DNA of 64,000 nt, taken from NCBI GenBank assembly GCA_014529385.2, contig CM043964.1:3683997-3747996 (forward strand), written 5' to 3'. The first letter of the stretch is position 1. Each line of letters begins with the position of its first letter. Origin of the DNA: Adiantum capillus-veneris. Its lineage: Eukaryota > Streptophyta > Polypodiopsida > Polypodiales > Pteridaceae. Below are positions 10,252 through 21,927 of the stretch, piece after piece. The translations under genes and the position numbers were made by a program. The notes beneath the pieces are model-generated. The model had not been told where the DNA came from and searched no databases. It worked only from the letters and a program-made list of their open reading frames with translations.

Positions 10252-10976
10252 TCTCACAAATTGCTAACGTGTCGAGCGACTAAAGGCCCGACGGGTGAAG
10301 GCTCTCCAAGCCTAATCCTAGCCGACATCCAGATCCTAGTGGAGGGGCCTAAACCCTAGAAACAGTAGAAGCAGCAGGAGTTCTCACCAATTTACAGATC
10401 CTCGCCGAGTGGGACCAGCAACCTATAATAAAGTGTTACCGACTTGCGAAAACCCCGTCCGATGAGGCCCATGTGATCCAAAGACAATAAAATAAAGCAA
10501 GACACACACTCACAAGCTCTATGGCATAAAATCTAATGACGTGGCAGTTGTACGGATACTCCACGTATTGCGCTGACTGCCACGTAGCATTGTACGGATT
10601 TTCGCGAACCGGTTGACTACTGATGACGTGGCAAATTGTACAGACAGCCCTTTTGCGCAAGCTTTTGAAGACCGGATGCTTTTAAAAACTTGATGTTTTT
10701 CCATGTCTTGTTGTTGGATAGGCTCGGGGCATTTAAATATGTGCCATAGGCTCATTCTCTAGCACGTTTTAACGTGGAAGTGCAGAGGACGGAGTAGCGG
10801 CGTTGTACTAAGCCGAAAGGGGCGCAAGGGTTTGGGGGCAGTGCTCTCTTGGGGCGGAACTCCGCCACTCCCCGTCTTGTGTGTCAATGCATCTCTTTCA
10901 ATTCAAAGTTATTTGAAGTGCTAAAAGTTGTTCAATCTGTTATTTTCTATTGACACGTGATGCCCTTCCCATTACA
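10252..10976 (+). mobile_element. Solo LTR, family S copy 3
   Basis: 725 bp, begins TCTCACAAATTGC and ends CCATTACA, with perfect 5-bp duplications GCAAC at 10247-10251 and 10977-10981. The TATA-like box TTTAAATATG is near 10731 and the GCCGAAAGGGGCGC block near 10813. Two inner TGACGTGGC copies (about 10536 and 10623) resemble bZIP-type ACGT cores, but regulation is only inferred. Confidence 0.8.
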
Positions 10977-12223
10977 GCAACATGCTTCATTGCGACCTAA
11001 TGCTCATACTAATTGCAAATCTTCTTGGCGCATCACCTTCACATGTCTCAAAACTTGTGGAGTACACTTCAAAGTGTGAAGGACAGAATACACGCTCCTT
11101 CAGAGAACCCTCTTTAAATATACCCACTACACAATCATCTCGATTTTGGAGAACTAGATTATACAAATTAAATATTGTCATCATCAAAATCAGCCAAATG
11201 CAATAATTGGTACCATTAAGATATCACCCAAGGGGAAATGCTGGAAAAGTAGGTATCCCCAAGGGGAAATATTGGAAGAGTAGGTATCTCGAAATCACAA
11301 AGAAAACCCTGAATTGCAATGACTACAACCCAGTGGAGAACCCGAATGATACAAGATTAGAAAATAATATGGAGACAACCATATTACAGTCCATAGCATG
11401 AGAAGAAGTGCAGATATCAAGCTTTGAAGCTGCTAGAAAGCCAACCCGAACACTTTTCACCTCTCCATTCTCCTACATTTTCTCTCATCAGCTCCCTTTT
11501 GTTGCCCTCTAACAAATACATACTGATAATTTGTCTAGGTGGCATAGAAGGTTCTATATAGAGACCAAGGGTTCATGAGAGACCTGATTTTTTCCTTATT
11601 GAACTTCTCAGAGTGTCTTGTGATCATGATGAAAACACTTTATGAGAAATACTTACCTTCATAAAATAAGCCGAAAAAGGAAATAGGATCAAGGCATAAC
11701 ACAACAAATTTGAACACGATTAACCAAACTATCCAATGTGTGCATACTGAAAGAACTGGTTTGATCAATTTCTGTACAGCAAGCTTAAAAGAAACCTTTG
11801 AATTCACTTTTCCAGACATGCTGCACTACCGTATGTAACTAAGAGCTTGAAACTTCTATCTAAACCCCTAGCTCCACGACCTCTGTTTCTGAGAAGGCTG
11901 CTTCATCAGGTTTCCTATATGCTTGAAACAACCCCTTTACTCTTGAAACTGCTGTGTGTGTTCATCTCTCACAGCCATCAACTTTTGTTGCCCTTAAACT
12001 ATACCCACTGAACCCATAAGACGAGCACCATGTCAATCTTTTTTGCTAAGCTCTTAGAAAATTAAATTTGCCTGCTTTACTGGAGACCTTCAGAAACTTG
12101 AAAACAAAAATTCCTAAAGAGCAAGACTCGCTTCTGCATGAGAGTTTCAAACGGAAAGTCTGCCACTCCTAGCAGCTAGACAAAAGAAGCGGAGATTACG
12201 TGACTGCAAAGGCCAACATGTAC
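10977..12223 (-). other. Non-coding DNA, inferred start of U2A' intron 1
   Basis: This lies directly downstream, on the minus strand, of the splice donor of the U2A' exon. No second exon was recognised here, and the rest of the window below it is repeats. If the gene is intact, its first intron is at least 12 kb long and full of transposons. Two imperfect 35-bp direct repeats (11229-11290, AAGGGGAAAT units) are the only local structure noted. Confidence 0.4.
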
Positions 12224-12305
12224 CTCGAAGGTCGATCTCTCTCTCCCGAACAGCGTTAAAATACTGAGGGGAGCGCAGAATGAGGTCGGCGGTCAAACGC
12301 ACCAT
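12224..12305 (-). CDS. U2 snRNP protein A' (U2A'), first coding exon
   Basis: U2A' is a leucine-rich-repeat protein that with U2B'' binds stem-loop IV of U2 snRNA in the spliceosome. The minus strand from the ATG at 12305 reads MVRLTADLILRSPQYFNAV then REREIDLRG, the conserved N-terminus of this family. The frame runs to CTTCGAG followed by GTACATG, a splice donor at 12223-12222 that splits the glycine codon of the LRG motif. The rest of the protein (about 250 residues in the family) is not seen within the window. Exon and donor look undamaged, so a functional gene with a very long first intron is possible. A captured gene fragment is the alternative. Confidence 0.8.
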
Positions 12306-13137
12306 GTTCGTTCTCAGGTAGTAATTCAGAGAAGACTCGCTACTGCCATCACCAGCAACACAAACAACCAGGCCCTAACCGGGGTAAAGTATTAACCGGT
12401 TTTAAGGATTGGGAATCCGTTCAATTTAGATGCGCAATTTGGCATAGGTGGCCTTTTGAACACGCCATGTTTCTAGAGAACCTACCTAATCGGGAGCAAC
12501 GTTTTGGGCTCTTCAGAATTTAAAAAAAAAGAACCCAACCCAACATATGGGTGCTTTATTCGAGAGCAACGTTTTCAAGTGGTGAATTATGAAAAACTGG
12601 TCATCACTACCCAGCTTGGGGCATTCCTAGAGAACCTACAAAATCCACCTTGTTCCATCCAACTAATCGGGAGCAACATTTTCAAGTGGTGAATTATGAA
12701 AAACTGGTCATTACTACCCAGCTTAGGGCATGGTTGTCTTGCTATTGATAGCGAAAACTAGAGCGTGGTTGTCTTGCTAGTGATGGCAACAGCAAGCTTT
12801 TTAAGATATGGAAATCAATTCATTTCACAAATTGAACTTCTTTTGTTGTACACACAAGAATCAAGCGCAATAACAAATGCAATAGTGCGTGCTTATGTAA
12901 TTCTTTTTTTCTTTTACCCACCATCCTTGGAAGCTATACAAACTATACCTATGTCACATTTTCTATTCGTATACAATAATAAACGTAAACCACTAAAAGT
13001 ACAAGGCATAATCAACCACTAGTTTCATACTTTGGTCGGATCTTTACGAAAATGGGGACTTGGACAACATTGGGTATGTTCTTAACCCTTAGAAAGCTTA
13101 AAGGTGAAATTATAGACCTACCAAGTCCGTATGCAAT

Positions 13138-13180
<43 letters not shown>

Positions 13181-15899
13181 AGAGGAACGACAATTGTGAT
13201 TTCTCTTTTTCAAATGGAAACCTCCATCTTGTTCCTCATTAAGTGTCAAATTTGACACATGTTCTCAAAAACTATTGTGTGTAGCGATGCACAAATGTAA
13301 GATCTACATAGAGTAGGACAGACACGTACAAAAAGTGGGCAAAGAAGATAGTGATACATTGGGTCCAATTTGGCCCCATACACGAGTGAGTACGCCCCTC
13401 ATGCATGTATGCCAAAATGTTATTGCAGAACACAACTCTCTTTGATGTGCACACAATAGAAATTATAACAAGTGAAAGAATCACGATGGCTTTCTAAAAC
13501 AATTAGAACGTGATAAAATCATTAGGTTGAGTTTATGTAGACTCGGTGTTCAAGAAAGGATTGCCTAATCTTAGCCTTGAGCAGGTTGAAAATGGAGACT
13601 AGTTGGTTACAAACCACGGTAAAGGAAAGACAAACTGATGAAATATGTGAGAAATTAGTTCAAAAATCCTACAAATTCTAAATTTATGCTAGTATTTCCG
13701 ATTCGCTTCTTTGTGGGGAGGAAACTCAACCGATGGCCGCTTAATAAAAGAGACTTTCCTAAATATTGACTAGAATTAAGTTATAGAATGTAAGAAAAGT
13801 CAAGCCATGTGAGGCTGTGAAATGAAATGTGAAATTAAAAAAACTCATTAATATATGTGTGTGTGCGCGTGTGCGCACGCATATCCATAGGATTTACTAG
13901 AATTATGCAAGTAAAGTTCCAGTTTAACATATTAAAACATTATAATGCAAGAAAAGTCAAGACATGTCAGGATATGAAATGAAAGTGAAATAAAGAGACC
14001 CATTTACTATTTTAAAATTAAAATAACATTTAATGCAAATCTCAATCATCACTGAAAACATTGAAAGTATGCCTAACCCGACTCAACTCTAAGGCTTTAG
14101 AAAGCCAATAATTTCCACAAGAAATAATAGAAAAATGTCTTCTTAAAATGCATCAAATTTTTTATCTTAATAGATAATACATACATGTGTAGAGGAATAA
14201 CAAATCTCCAAGCATGGATTGCAATAGGAATTGCATCTCCAAATATGGAAAAGCGAGACACTTGTGGGTATGCCCTTAAAGACAGAAAGTGCAAGGTACA
14301 AAAACTCAAATAAGGCACAAAACACCCTCAAAAAAATTATCCACCCTTATCACAACACTTTTTATCTTCTTAACAAGCATTCACACGGCTCCCCCTCAAA
14401 GTTGTAGTTGCTCTTTCATCATCTCTACTTTAAAATGACCCTTTTAACATATTGCTTCCCTCTCAAAATTATATTTATGCACCTTACTTTTAGTTGCACT
14501 ACTTATCTTTCATGCTCCATTTTTTTTATTTTTTTTAAAGCATTGTGAACCTTACTATTGCGCCTACCACCACTATTGAGTTGTGTACATAGAGCTTGTT
14601 GCATGTGCAACTTATTCTTTGAGCTCATTGATTTTTCATGATGGTAGATTTACTTCTTTTTCTTGTAGATGTGTTGTTGTAAGCTTTCTTCAATCAATAA
14701 GCAAAAAAATACTCTCATTTTACCCAATCCTCCATTGAAGCACTTTCAAATGTAGCATGCTACTTGTTTGCACATACTTTTGCATTGTTTTTCTTCATCA
14801 CATCCTCTTTCTTGTTAGAGATAAAGCCTCCTACAAAAATTTAGGTAAAGATGATTCGGCATTTGCATGCATGCAATAACCTTTGTGGTTATTACAATTG
14901 TAAGCTCTTTTAATCAATAATCATTCCCCTCTTGGTCGTGTAGCTATCTACCAAGTCTCTCTCCAGTCCATGCTCCAACTTCTCCATCTTTTCATCCTCC
15001 CTCTCTATCACCTACATTTCTTGCATAATAAGTACCTCCAGATTATCCTCTAGCACTCCCATACGTCCAAGAAAAGAAAAAATTTGATTTAAGTGCAGAA
15101 ATTCTCATAGAGAAAACATACCAGGCCACTTTTTTCAATGATTTTGTTTTCTTGCTAGTGCATTCTACTTTGTGCTATTTTCACACCATAGAAAGTATTG
15201 ACAATGCATGGGCTTGGCAAGGAAGACAAGGCAAAGGCAAAGGCTCCAAAAAAGACATATGCTCCATATTTGGAGGCTTTTTGATGCGAATTTTGCAGCA
15301 TAAGAAGCAAAGGTACAATCTCAAAGGGACATCTTAGTGGTAGTTAAAGGGAAGGCTATACACAAAAATATATTTTTTTTCAAAGCTATAACAGAAGTAA
15401 TTTATATGGCAAACAAGCACTTGTGGCATCAAGAAGGTAGGAAACAATTAGTTTTGTAGAATTTGTCAGGTTTGAAGGGACCAACTAAAAGCCTCAAAAT
15501 AGGTAGAAGATTTAGAAAAGCTAAGTGAAATAAGACTTCAACCAATTCATGGAATGCATGTAAAGAAACACAAAAGAAAGGCTTGCATTCCCCTCTCTTT
15601 TTCCATGAAGAATTTGACTAGAGTTTCTTTGTATCTTTTCCATCATTTGCTCTATCTAAGGTAGCTCCAAACATACTTCGAACTATTGTTGGCTTTGTCC
15701 AAAGTGGAGAGAAGTCCCACAAGAGAATCTTATAAGATCTCTTTTACTCTCTTTCTGTAAGAGGCTAATTCTTCATTGGCCAATTTGGGAGCTACTTTCA
15801 ACTTTTCATTATGTTGAGTGTCTCTAGACACCTCCATTGTTGCATTAGTAAGTTGCTTGTCCGTTTCCTTTGGAATGAGTTGGATCTCCTGACAGCTAT
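12306..15899. other. Unassigned AT-rich DNA upstream of U2A'
   Basis: No gene recognised on either strand. 12306-12500 would hold the U2A' 5' UTR and promoter. Local repeats include two 64-bp blocks 107 bp apart (12564-12627 and 12671-12734), a short tandem copy at 12729-12788, and two diverged copies of an AAGAAAAGTCAAG block (13793 and 13949). The remainder is AT-rich, with short stop-rich frames. Confidence 0.5.
13139..13179. repeat. (GA)n microsatellite
   Basis: About 40 bp of GA dinucleotides with one interruption (GACAGAG). Confidence 0.95.
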
Positions 15900-16435
15900 T
15901 GTAGAGTTAGACTCAAAGTAACTGAATAAGTTTAGATGATCAGATGACCAGATGGGAACTTCATACTTCATATGACTATATGACAAATTCAGACTTTAGA
16001 TGACAGATTCAAACTTCAAACTAACAAATGAATTGTAATGAAATAGACTTTAGATTACGAGAGAACTGGGAATGCATTCAGATTCAAATTACAAATGAGA
16101 TTACAAGTGGTTCAGATCCACTCTCTAGAATGATTAATTGGAAGTACAAGTGATACAAAGATTATTATTGCATACTCCTACGCTCTTTTAGGCTCTATAA
16201 GATACAAGGATCATAAGCAAGGTTCAAGAAGTCTCAAAGATCTAAGTGTCTCAAAATAGGAAAAGTGGGTCCTATAAGTTATAGGTATCCTTATTGGAAT
16301 CTGACTGATCAACACAGTCGTATAGTATAGCGTAACTGATGGTAACTCTTCTAGGTAACTTGAGCATCTTCTATGTAAACTCTAGAAAGAACCCATGCAA
16401 GGTATCTCTCTAAGGGTTGGTTCCCACCTTCTACA
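15900..16435 (-). repeat. 3' LTR of an old minus-strand Ty3/gypsy element (outer edge unresolved)
   Basis: On the minus strand a polypurine tract (GAAAGGGGAGGAGGA, 16436-16450) is followed directly by TGTAGAAGGTGGGAACC, the expected PPT/LTR junction. The LTR runs to lower coordinates. Its far end was not located because no partner copy is in the window, so 15900 is a guess. Confidence 0.5.
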
Positions 16436-16450
16436 TCCTCCTCCCCTTTC

Positions 16451-18716
16451 TTGAATTTTGTCAAACACAAATTTTAGACTTTTAAATTGGCTTCATCTCT
16501 TGTGCTTGGGCTTCCTCTTATTTGGAGCCTTCTTCACTTCAAGCCTCTGAACAAGTCAAACTGGTGGTTTTGCAAGTCTAACCACCATTTGGTGTTGGGG
16601 AGTGTTGGATACTGCATTTTCCTATATGATAATCCAATAGATTACCTCTTGCTCTAACTGCTTCCTTCTGGTTGTTATCATCTCAACTTTATAGGGTGTT
16701 AGTGTATGCAATGTCTTTGTATAATAGTCCTAAAGGCTTTTCTTTCCCTTCGTCAGTTTGGATCTCGCAAACTTATGGAAGATTGACGCAATTTGTATCC
16801 ACCCAGCTGGATCTAGCTGATTATTCTTTATGCAAAGCCTCCATGAGTATTGGGCTCTGAGCTAGCTTTGTTGGCCAGTCTCCATTTGGATGGCTTTCCC
16901 CTTATTCCTACATGTGAACACCATTTGATGTTGAGTATGATCAATAAGTTGGTTAGTGGTTTAGTCTGGTTGGTTGTTAGGTGTTTGGTTTGGCCAATTC
17001 TCTAGCGTCTAGTCAATGGGATGCATCAAGGGTTTGGTCAACCTGACCATTGCCTTGGCTGGGATATGGAGCATCTGGATTCTCATCATCATCATCATCC
17101 TTCTTTGAAGAATCAGGATCGACCTCCGTAGTATCGTCCTCCTTGTCTTCAAATTAATCCTTATCTTCGTCTTCATCATCCTCTTCATCTTGACTAGCCT
17201 TAAGGTGCTCTAGAAGTGCCTAGTTAGCTAAAGCGATGGTGTATATGATGGCCTTGTCCTCCAGGTCACTTTTTATATTTACAATCAATGTCTTTAGCTC
17301 CTCCAGATTTATAGAGATGTTGTCTCTGAGTTGGAAATGTCAACTAGTGATTGTTATATGTGATTGTTCAGAATAGATTGCTTGGCTACACTATGTGCCG
17401 CCTTCAAACTATCAATGATAGCTTGTTTCCAATCCATAATGGACTTGTACTCTACTATGGTCTTTGTCAGCTCCTTAGCCAGATTCCACTTTGTGCATTT
17501 GAGTTGGATTTAATGAGTTTTAAATCCTTTGTTCCTTCATCATAGTATGTCTCAACTTAAGTACTTTGTATTTCCATTTGTTCACATTCTTATTTGTTCC
17601 GTAAATTGTTGCCTTAGCTAGTCAATTTCAGAACTATCCTTGGTAGCCTAAGCTTATGTCATCTAGGCCACACCATTCACAATGGGATTCCACCTTGTTT
17701 GGATTGTGGCTTTGCAGTCATCTATAATTGTGTCTAGATCGGTCCTCTTAGTTTAGTTAGGGACATTTGTCGATGTGATGTTGATGAGTAGATCACCCAC
17801 CAATCATTGCTTCTATAAGGCTTAGAGCCTGCCTGAAAGGTGTTGAACTATTGCTGTAGTTACTGTGGTGGCATGTGGCTCACTGTGGTAGTAGTTGTCG
17901 TGTCCTTCATTTGGCTAGAGTCATCTGGTTCTCTATGTATCCTTCGTTTGGCTAGAGTCATCTAGTTCTCTATGTAGATCAATGGCCGTCGCACAAGTAG
18001 TTCCTAGCAATGGTAATATGGCCTTGTTGTATGATGTCCCACCTGCCAGTTTAGTGGTCTTTTCTGCCTTCCCTTTGTGAGTGTGCGCAAGAGTGTGTGT
18101 GTGTGTGTGTGCGAGTGTGAGTGCGAGGTGCAGGAGTATGCAAGTGTTTGGTGGAGCTCTTGATGGGAAGATTATCCTCATCGCTCCTTATTCTTCATAA
18201 CAACCAAAGAATGAGTTAGTGGGTGAGTGATGGGTGGCTGACCACTTTCTTGACTAAGGTGATTCATTCAAAAATCGATCGATTTTATTAGCTATGTGGG
18301 CCCTAGGCTTCTTCCGATAAGGTACTTTGAAAATATATGAAAGTACTACATCAATTAAATGAATTTTCCTTTTATTTATAGTTATTGTAGCTGTGTCAAG
18401 ATTGAAGGTATCCACCACCTACTCTATCACAGACACGTCGATGGGAAATGTTTGGTGCCTCTAGCAAGAGTGCCATTCAAAGCAACTCGTTCTCATCATC
18501 CTTGAATATGTGTTTGCATATGTCTTGGTAGGAGATAGATGTTTGCGGCTCCTCTTCTACTATACTCTTTTCTTTGGTTGCCAACTCTAGCTGCTTTGCT
18601 TCTAAGACTACCTTCATCGCTTTGGAAGCCTTTGCTTTTCCCCTTAGTTGAGGTCTGAAGAGGTGGCTTCGGTCGAGGTTAGATTGGTTGTTTAGATTGT
18701 TTGGTGTCTTACTCAT
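16451..18716 (-). pseudogene. Post-integrase ORF with coiled-coil and acidic segments, broken
   Basis: Read on the minus strand, a frame starts at 18716 with MSKTPNNLNNQ, is basic, then becomes glutamate/lysine rich (ELATKEKSIVEEEPQTS). Further on, broken frames encode a LEELKTLI helix-forming stretch (about 17310) and a long acidic run of Glu/Asp/Lys (about 17090-17200). It lies between an integrase C-terminal module (18956-19008) and a PPT/LTR. In Athila-like gypsy elements an additional ORF occupies this position. A similar ORF is present at 63019-63965. No enzymatic domain was recognised. It is disrupted by stops and frameshifts. Confidence 0.5.
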
Positions 18717-18749
18717 ATACCTGATTGACTTCAGATCATCTACTTCGTC

Positions 18750-19015
18750 AAAGTTGTGTTTGGTTTATACCATAGCATATGTAGTTTGAAAATCCTCAAT
18801 GTCATGATGTAGATCAAATCCGACTAGAAATTGGACTAATGTGCTATCTTTAGAATCATATATGTTTGATAACGAATAGGTTGTGATGGTGGTTATGAAA
18901 GTGTTGAATAGTATAACTTTATCGTAGACCCATTATACACACCAAGTAGTAGCAATCCAAATAAATTGTTCCATTGGAGAATATCCAAATGATTTCATAG
19001 GGTCCAGACTATGTT
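18750..19015 (-). pseudogene. Integrase C-terminal GPY module, separated from its integrase by 21 kb
   Basis: Minus-strand translation of about 18955-19008 gives SGPYEIIWIFSNGTIYL, the GPY/F module found at the C-terminus of Ty3/gypsy integrases. The rest of the integrase is at 40265-41150. The two were contiguous before a SINE and then the three-LTR array inserted between them. Confidence 0.65.
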
Positions 19016-19090
19016 TTTTTTCTTGCACAAATCGCACAACTCTCGTGCAAGGTGATAGTACGTTTGTGAGCGCCAATGGGTCACTTGGCC
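19016..19090 (-). mobile_element. SINE, 3' half with poly(A) tail
   Basis: On the minus strand this is the SINE body ending in GTGCAAGAAAAAA, then the target duplication (19000-19015, GGGTCCAGACTATGTT on the plus strand). The same 16 bases recur at 40249-40264, beyond the tRNA-like half. The two halves add up to about 147 bp. The TGGCC at 19086-19090 is the target duplication made by the later LTR array. Confidence 0.75.
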
Positions 19091-19731
19091 TGTAAGGTCT
19101 CCGACCCGAGCTAAAAGAACCATTGTACCATGAAACAATCATAATGAAAAAAGTTACTATTTTTAGCAGTTTTTGATGCCATGATGTTTAGAATGTCATA
19201 AAGCTTCCAAAAGTGAATTAAAATAATTTTTGTGGAAATCTTTGAAAAATAGTAAGTTTTTGGTCACCCGACCCGTCAGTTTTGATCATCTCGAAAAACT
19301 GCACCCGTACCCCAAATTTGAAAAAAATGCATTTTCGAACGTCGGGGGCTGCTAAATATGGTAGGTACCCAGGTTAATACACCTTAGTTAGAGCTTAGTA
19401 TAGCAAGTTTCGGCATTAAATTCTGATTCGTATTGCCCGTCTTAGGTTAAAATTAAATTTTCCTAAAGTTGTGCGGGGAGGCACCGAGATTCGGGGACTG
19501 TGTGGGAACTGGCTCCAGGCCACTGCAGACTAAGTTTGGCAGTAAGAGGGCGCCCTCACACACTCATAGGGATCGTGGGCTACTTTCCATGCAAGACAGA
19601 GAGAGAGACTAAGTGAGCTCTTCTGCAGGTTGGGACACTTGGTAAGTATGCAACTAGAACTGCCATGCATGAAGTGAGTACTCCTCCAGATGCATATAGT
19701 AGGCGAATTCAAAATTTTCAGCTTGTGAGCC

Positions 19732-19739
19732 TATATAAG
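19732..19739 (+). promoter_or_regulatory. TATA box, array-2 LTR1
   Basis: GCCTATATAAGAGCAT block, conserved in all three LTRs (also 24526 and 38050). It lies about 900 bp upstream of the ATG of the LTR exon. CA-rich repeats follow it directly. Confidence 0.6.
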
Positions 19740-20630
19740 AGCATTCTCACACACACACACAAGCACACATATATGTTCACACACACACTCCTACACACAC
19801 ACACACCTTGAGGAGGTGCTGCCGGCGGCAGACATAGTCTTTGGAAGAGGAGCTAGGAGGGAAGGTGCTGCCTGTTTCTCGTCACAAGGAGGTCCTTGCA
19901 TCAGAATTTCGAGAGGAATTCAGCTGTAACCTCGGTAATTTTTGATTTAATTCATGCTTGTTGTAATTCCCTCTCTAATATCCTCTTAATTCCGCATCTA
20001 GTATTCATAATCATAGTCAAAATACTCATTAGATACTCTCTAATTCTCCGTATCCATGATATATTGCATAAATATTAATCTAATTAGTAATCATGCAAGC
20101 AATTAGTCACTCTTAATTATAGTTTAATGCATGTATAAGGAATCATCCACTAGTCATCGTTGTGATTAAAAATCAAGTCAGCTTTGAGGTGGGAAGGGTC
20201 CATTGTATTCTATTACTCCATAATGTGTAAATAATAAATTAGAATCAATTGCTCATGGATCAAGATTTAATTAGGGAAAATTAATCCATCATTAATCATT
20301 AAGAAGGGAAAAATCCTCTCATCTATGCATACAGTAAATCTGCAATTCTCTACTTGCATTAAGAAGTGATTAAGCACGTCTATTTCATCTCTAGTAGAAC
20401 TGATTAAGTAAAAATCTGAATTTCATAATTATCTAGGCCAAGTAATTAACCTTAGGATCTATTCCCATAGAGCAAGTATGGTGCTATCGGGATTCTCTAT
20501 GTCTTGAAGTAAGTCTAACCTCTCGTACAAGGGGATTTGCTTATTGAAACTAATTCGTCATCATGGTTGTATGATACTCTCTAATGTTAGCTCTCTTTTT
20601 CCAAGTTGTCAATTAAGTAGTGAGTATAAA

Positions 20631-20771
20631 ATGGCCCCGGTAAAGAGAACTCGTTTCGGTGGTTCCCACGACCGCCAGGCGGGGACAAGCAACACTAATG
20701 GAAAGGGAAAAGCTCCCATGGTCGACCAAGTACTGGCCATCTCACGGAGCAATGTCGCGAAAATTGTGGAG
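20631..20771 (+). CDS. LTR-embedded coding exon 1, copy in LTR1
   Basis: 47 codons from ATG, starting MAPVKRTRFGGSHDRQ and ending KIVE, directly followed by the splice-donor-like GAG|GTAGGT at 20772. It is basic and low in hydrophobics, as gag N-termini often are. A phase-0 acceptor (TTGCAG, 21922-21927) precedes the ORF at 21928, and another (CATGTAG, ending 22654) precedes gag at 22655. Joining to either keeps the frame. Without splicing, the frame stops at 20798. The exon is intact in all three LTRs. Splicing is inferred from sequence signals only. Confidence 0.55.
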
Positions 20772-21084
20772 GTAGGTCATTTTAATCAAGTTTGTTAAAG
20801 CAACATTGCATTCGATAAGGTAGGATGAAAAACACATTTCCCAACATGTTGGAAATCAACGAAAACCACGGAATTTAAATTAATTGTAATTTATATTCAA
20901 GTAGGAAAGAATGCTTTCGGAATATACTGTCTGAAGTAGGAAAGATTGGTTGCTAGGGAAAATTTAGCTCAGCTAGTTCATTTTCAATTCCAATGTTGAT
21001 CTAGTCCGAACCCCCTCTTGATCACAGGGGGCAGCTCGCGAAGTTATTCGCAGGAGCTAGAGTTCCTGGTTAAGGGCTCTTGAC

Positions 21085-21140
21085 TCCACGACTACTGGTT
21101 AAGCGGTGGAAGTCCACGACTGCTGGTTAAGCGGTGGATA
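21085..21140 (+). repeat. 30-bp minisatellite, two copies (LTR1)
   Basis: Units CCACGACTGCTGGTTAAGCG followed by GTGGA, with short complementary ends (CCAC/GTGG). Two copies are present here and three each at 25904-25985 (LTR2) and 39427-39507 (LTR3). They lie inside the inferred intron. Confidence 0.8.
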
Positions 21141-21811
21141 ACCTAGTTCTATGGGCAACTAGGTGACAACGGGTGGAGTAAACACTCGCTGGGGGATTTC
21201 GTGCCTTCAGAGCATTGGAACTTTAAATGAATGAGTTTTTGAGCGAATTTTTACTAGAATTACTGTCTTGGTGCCGCTTTGCAATACTGGTTGAAGGGCT
21301 GTATTAAAGAACTTGTGAATCGAAAAAATAAACAAAGAACTTTTATGTTGAACAACCATTGTGGTAGTAATTAGGTAACAAAGGAAGTGTGAGTATGGGT
21401 GGAAAATGGGGGCTTGGCTCAGGTTGCCAATGCCTATGAGAAGGGTGATCCTGATTGGTCGGGAACTCTCCGTCCCCATAGTGTTATAAATCGACGCTAA
21501 TAATACTCATTGCCCTAAGAGCGGCGAAGCCTCAAGTGTACGTGCCTCTGATACATGGGGAAAAAGGCACTCTGGACTTCTCTCCTCTTGGAAGGTGGGT
21601 CTTAGGATCGCTATATAAGTTAATCACGGTTCCCCTACGGGGTGGAACTAGATCTCAATGCTAGTAGGCTCGAACTCGACTCACTTTGTGATGAGACATC
21701 GTCCGCTAGATGAACCATAAACCACTTTGTATGCTTTCGCTGTAGATCTAGTGGCCACCAGGTTTACCATCAAATCCGTCGTTTGAGACGACGGGGTGGG
21801 GACCTCACACC

Positions 21812-21823
21812 TGGTATCAGAGC
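21812..21823 (+). other. Primer-binding site, initiator-Met tRNA type (unit 1)
   Basis: TGGTATCAGAGC, two bases after the LTR end, complementary to the 3' end of plant initiator-methionine tRNA. The same site is at 26651-26662 in unit 2. Confidence 0.9.
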
Positions 21824-21927
21824 TAAGCTTAGGTTAGATTGGGAAATAAAGTCGTATTGTTTGAATATTTAAAAGGAACTAAGGGTATATAGGTAGCTGA
21901 TCCGAATTCCTTGCATTGGTGTTGCAG

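Larger units (their letters stand above)
19091..21809 (+). repeat. Array-2 LTR1
   Basis: 2719 bp, TGTAAGGTCTCC to CCTCACA. It contains the TATA box, a short GA tract (only about 12 bp near 19598), CA-rich leader repeats, the LTR exon (20631-20771), and two copies of a 30-bp minisatellite. By eye it is more diverged from LTR2 and LTR3 than they are from each other. Confidence 0.9.

Noticed and set aside
14380-14400. Polypurine-like tract (minus GAGGGGGAGC) as another LTR edge
   Set aside because: No LTR-like start or partner copy was found next to it.
17933-18181. 82-codon minus-strand ORF with Thr-His run
   Set aside because: Driven by a (GT)n tract and in the wrong frame relative to the surrounding relic ORF.
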